Positions 62,130 through 64,000 of a stretch of 64,000 nucleotides of DNA are shown one piece after another. A program made the translations under genes and the position numbers. Positions within the stretch are counted from its first letter, which is position 1. Every line of letters starts with the position of its first letter. The stretch covers positions 1 through 64,000 of the forward strand of contig CAJUTQ010000094.1 of NCBI GenBank assembly GCA_910589265.1, written 5' to 3'. This DNA is from an uncultured Lachnospiraceae bacterium. GTDB taxonomy: Bacteria > Bacillota > Clostridia > Lachnospirales > Lachnospiraceae. A model generated the notes under the pieces. The model searched no databases and was not told the DNA's origin. It worked only from the letters and a program-made list of their open reading frames with translations.

Positions 62130-62157
62130 TTGTGAAAATCTGAAATTTTGCTATAAT
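62130..62157 (+). promoter_or_regulatory. Probable promoter of zapA
   Basis: TTGTGA (62130-62135), 16 bp, TATAAT (62152-62157), with a consensus -10. It gives a leader of about 38 nt with AGGAG before the zapA start. Confidence 0.6.
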
Positions 62158-62201
62158 AGCTATGAGATTATGAGTGGATAAATAGATAGGAGTGGAATAT
62201 C

Positions 62202-62633
62202 ATGGCTTCTAAAGTGGACACAGAAGTAGTGATTGGAGGAAAAGCCTTTACTTTAAGTGGAAACGAAAGTGAAGAATATTTGCAAAAGGTTGCCTCATAC
62301 ATTAATGGCAAAATGGAGGAATATAGTAAGATGGGCACGTTCACCCGTCAGCCTATGGATACCCAGAACGTGCTTATTCAGTTAAATATTGCCGACGACT
62401 ATTTTAAGGCAAAAAAACAAGTAGAGCTTTTAAAGGAAGAAGTGGAAAAAAAGGAAAAAGAGATTTATGATTTAAAGCATGAACTTATTGCAATGCAAAT
62501 AAAAATGGAAAGCAGAGAAAAAGCAATGAAAGGGATTCAGACAGAAATACACAGCGCTCAGAAAAAATTAACCCAGTTGGAGGAAGAGACAGAGAAAAAC
62601 AAATCCAAAGAAAAGGAGAAACTGCCTGAATAA
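62202..62633 (+). CDS. zapA: Cell division protein ZapA
   Basis: A 143-residue protein. The N-terminal half is the ZapA domain (VVIGGKAFTLSGNESEEYLQKVASYIN..., with LIQLNIADDYFKAK), and the C-terminal half (~70-140) is a highly charged coiled coil. ZapA cross-links FtsZ filaments at the division site. The tail is longer than in Bacillus ZapA (about 85 residues), as is usual in Lachnospiraceae. The U32 peptidase gene follows, a conserved neighbour. Confidence 0.92.
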   Translation: MASKVDTEVVIGGKAFTLSGNESEEYLQKVASYINGKMEEYSKMGTFTRQPMDTQNVLIQLNIADDYFKAKKQVELLKEEVEKKEKEIYDLKHELIAMQIKMESREKAMKGIQTEIHSAQKKLTQLEEETEKNKSKEKEKLPE

Positions 62634-62708
62634 CAATAAAAAAGTGTAGCCACACCCGTACAAGAGCACAGCTGCTTTAGCAGCCATTTTCCTTTTGCGC
62701 CATCCTTA

Positions 62709-62731
62709 GGCTGTCCATAAGACAGCCTTTT
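62709..62731 (+). terminator. Terminator after zapA
   Basis: GGCTGTC and GACAGCC form a 7-bp stem with a 5-nt loop, followed by TTTT. A second, smaller hairpin (GCTGC-TTTA-GCAGC, 62671-62684) precedes it in the same gap. Confidence 0.7.
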
Positions 62732-62768
62732 CCATTTTATATATGTTGAAAGGAAGGTAGAAATTCAC

Positions 62769-64000
62769 ATGGAAAAGAAACAAATAGAGCTTCTTGCCCC
62801 AGCTGGATCTTATGAAGGATTTTTGGCTGCCTTAAAGGCAGGGGCAGACGGAGTATATGCTGGAGGAGATCTTTTTGGAGCCAGAGCCAATGCCCAAAAT
62901 TTCACGACAGAACAACTGATAAAAGCTATCGACTTGGCCCATTTAACAGGAAAAAAGCTCTATTTAACAGTCAATACCTTGATAAAAGATAGAGAACTGG
63001 ATATGCTGGATAGCTTTTTGACTCCATTTTATGAACGAGGTTTAGATGCTGTCATTGTACAAGATATAGGAGTCCTTATACACATTCGGGAACGATTCCC
63101 TGATCTTTCTATTCATTGCAGCACCCAGATGACTCTGACAGGAGTGGAAGGAGCCAAGTATATGAAAGAGCTAGGGGCAAAGAGAATGGTTACCTCAAGG
63201 GAAATATCTCTTTGGGAAATAAAAGAAATCCATGAGCAAGTTCCTATTGAAATTGAAAGCTTTATCCATGGGGCTCTTTGCTATTCTTATTCTGGACAAT
63301 GCCTTATGTCTGGCATGATAGGGGGAAGAAGCGGCAACAGAGGCAGATGCGCTCAGACATGCCGTCTGCCCTTTGATGTGGAAAAAAAAGGAAAAACAAT
63401 CAATGGTAAAGAAGAAAAATATATATTAAGTTTAAAAGATATTTGTACCATTGACTTGCTGCCCCAGTTTATTCAGGCAGGGGTTTCTTCCTTAAAAATG
63501 GAAGGGCGGATGAAAAAGCCAGAATATACTTATGGAGTAACAAAAATATATCGACATTATTTGGACAAATATTTAGAACAAGGGGATGAACATTATAGAG
63601 TCGAAAAAAAGGACAGAGACCTTCTTTTAAATCTTTATACAAGAAGTGGTTTAAGCACTGGATATTATATGGAGAGAAACGGAAGGGAAATGGTTACACT
63701 AACTTCTCCAGGGTATACAACAGATAAGGAAAATAGTTTTCAAAAAGTACAGGAGGAATGGAAGAAAGAAGAGGAAAAACAGGGGGTGAAAGGTTGGTTT
63801 TTAGGAAAACATTTCCACCATATGGAATTAAAAGTCCAACTAGGAGAAATAGAAGTTTGTGCAAAGGGCGACTTTGTGGAAGAGGCAAAAAATCATCCTG
63901 TAGATAAGGAAGGTGTAAGAAGGCAGCTGGAAAAAACAGGAGGAACCCCTTATTTCTTTGAGACTTTGGAAATCAGCCTGGAGAACAGAAGCTTTTTTTC
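62769..64000 (+). CDS. U32 family peptidase with DUF3656-type extension (partial)
   Basis: The frame runs off the right edge after about 410 residues. IELLAPAGSYEGFLAALKAGADGVYAGG at the start, then IESFIHGALCYSYSGQC and GRSGNRGRCAQTCRLPF (four cysteines in the cluster-type pattern) and SLKMEGRMKKPEY identify a U32 protein. Members include RlhA/UbiU-type enzymes that modify RNA or quinone rings with an Fe-S cluster, so 'peptidase' may be a misnomer. The continuing sequence past residue ~280 fits the long clostridial form with DUF3656. AGGAAGG precedes ATG 62769. Confidence 0.92.
   Translation, partial: MEKKQIELLAPAGSYEGFLAALKAGADGVYAGGDLFGARANAQNFTTEQLIKAIDLAHLTGKKLYLTVNTLIKDRELDMLDSFLTPFYERGLDAVIVQDIGVLIHIRERFPDLSIHCSTQMTLTGVEGAKYMKELGAKRMVTSREISLWEIKEIHEQVPIEIESFIHGALCYSYSGQCLMSGMIGGRSGNRGRCAQTCRLPFDVEKKGKTINGKEEKYILSLKDICTIDLLPQFIQAGVSSLKMEGRMKKPEYTYGVTKIYRHYLDKYLEQGDEHYRVEKKDRDLLLNLYTRSGLSTGYYMERNGREMVTLTSPGYTTDKENSFQKVQEEWKKEEEKQGVKGWFLGKHFHHMELKVQLGEIEVCAKGDFVEEAKNHPVDKEGVRRQLEKTGGTPYFFETLEISLENRSFF

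Overview
The window looks like chromosomal DNA from a gut-associated, anaerobic, low-GC Firmicute of the Lachnospiraceae type. This is inferred from AT-rich codon use, strong AGGAGG-type ribosome binding sites, a six-subunit Rnf complex in the order C-D-G-E-A-B, an ATP-type PEP carboxykinase, a bile salt hydrolase-like enzyme, a zapA/U32-peptidase junction and an orphan flagellin. Almost all of it is dense operonic coding sequence. No tRNA, rRNA, CRISPR array, insertion sequence or prophage was seen.

Layout. 1-4.8 kb: the tail of a gene resembling FlhA, then a MarR regulator with a heterodimeric ABC exporter (minus strand) behind a consensus promoter and a perfect inverted-repeat operator, then a small lipoprotein. 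5.0-10.7 kb: RpiR-type regulator, HI0933/BaiN-like flavoprotein, cmk, ispH, an S1-domain protein (rpsA) and cheR. 10.7-12.8 kb: a 52-nt repeat, a broken MTA/SAH nucleosidase gene and a YprB-like nuclease. 12.9-20.3 kb: a CmpB-family membrane protein, the rnf operon, hemerythrin and the flavin transferase ApbE that is needed to flavinylate RnfG/RnfD. 20.3-27.7 kb: GH25 muramidase, HTH membrane regulator, nitrilase-family amidase, a MerR remnant, a SleB-like hydrolase, a second copy of the 52-nt repeat, a tandem AP2-like protein and a bile salt hydrolase with an insertion. 27.9-37 kb: thrC, a TraX-like acyltransferase-type membrane protein, a cysteine-containing flagellin, deoC, an M24 aminopeptidase and pckA.

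37.1-45.8 kb is a tightly overlapping tetrapyrrole operon: cbiK, hemA, a precorrin-2 dehydrogenase domain, hemB, hemL and a HemC-CobA-HemD triple fusion. It runs from glutamyl-tRNA to sirohydrochlorin and cobalt insertion, and points to corrinoid or siroheme rather than protoheme. It is followed by a probable 6S RNA with its own promoter and terminator. 46.1-53.4 kb is a glycerol operon: a thioredoxin-fold protein precedes a leader terminator, then glpP (antiterminator), glpK, glpF, a three-gene glycerol-3-phosphate dehydrogenase module ending in a DUF1667 protein, and last a 62-residue peptide built from 16-residue repeats carrying the motif TCGLNDMNC. 53.5-64 kb: a GT-C membrane glycosyltransferase, leuCD, a thioesterase, a MATE transporter, a NusG domain II protein, a Gx-transporter/HepS-like protein, ruvAB, bcp, zapA and a U32 peptidase cut by the window end.

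The most unusual item is the small repeat peptide at 53240-53428. Every difference between the three motif copies at DNA level is synonymous, which argues that the protein sequence is under selection. I do not recognise it. Other points worth checking are the two-copy 52-nt element, the terminator in the GlpP leader, the cysteine-bearing flagellin, the bile salt hydrolase insertion and several decaying genes. All family calls are from reading the sequence; no database search was run.
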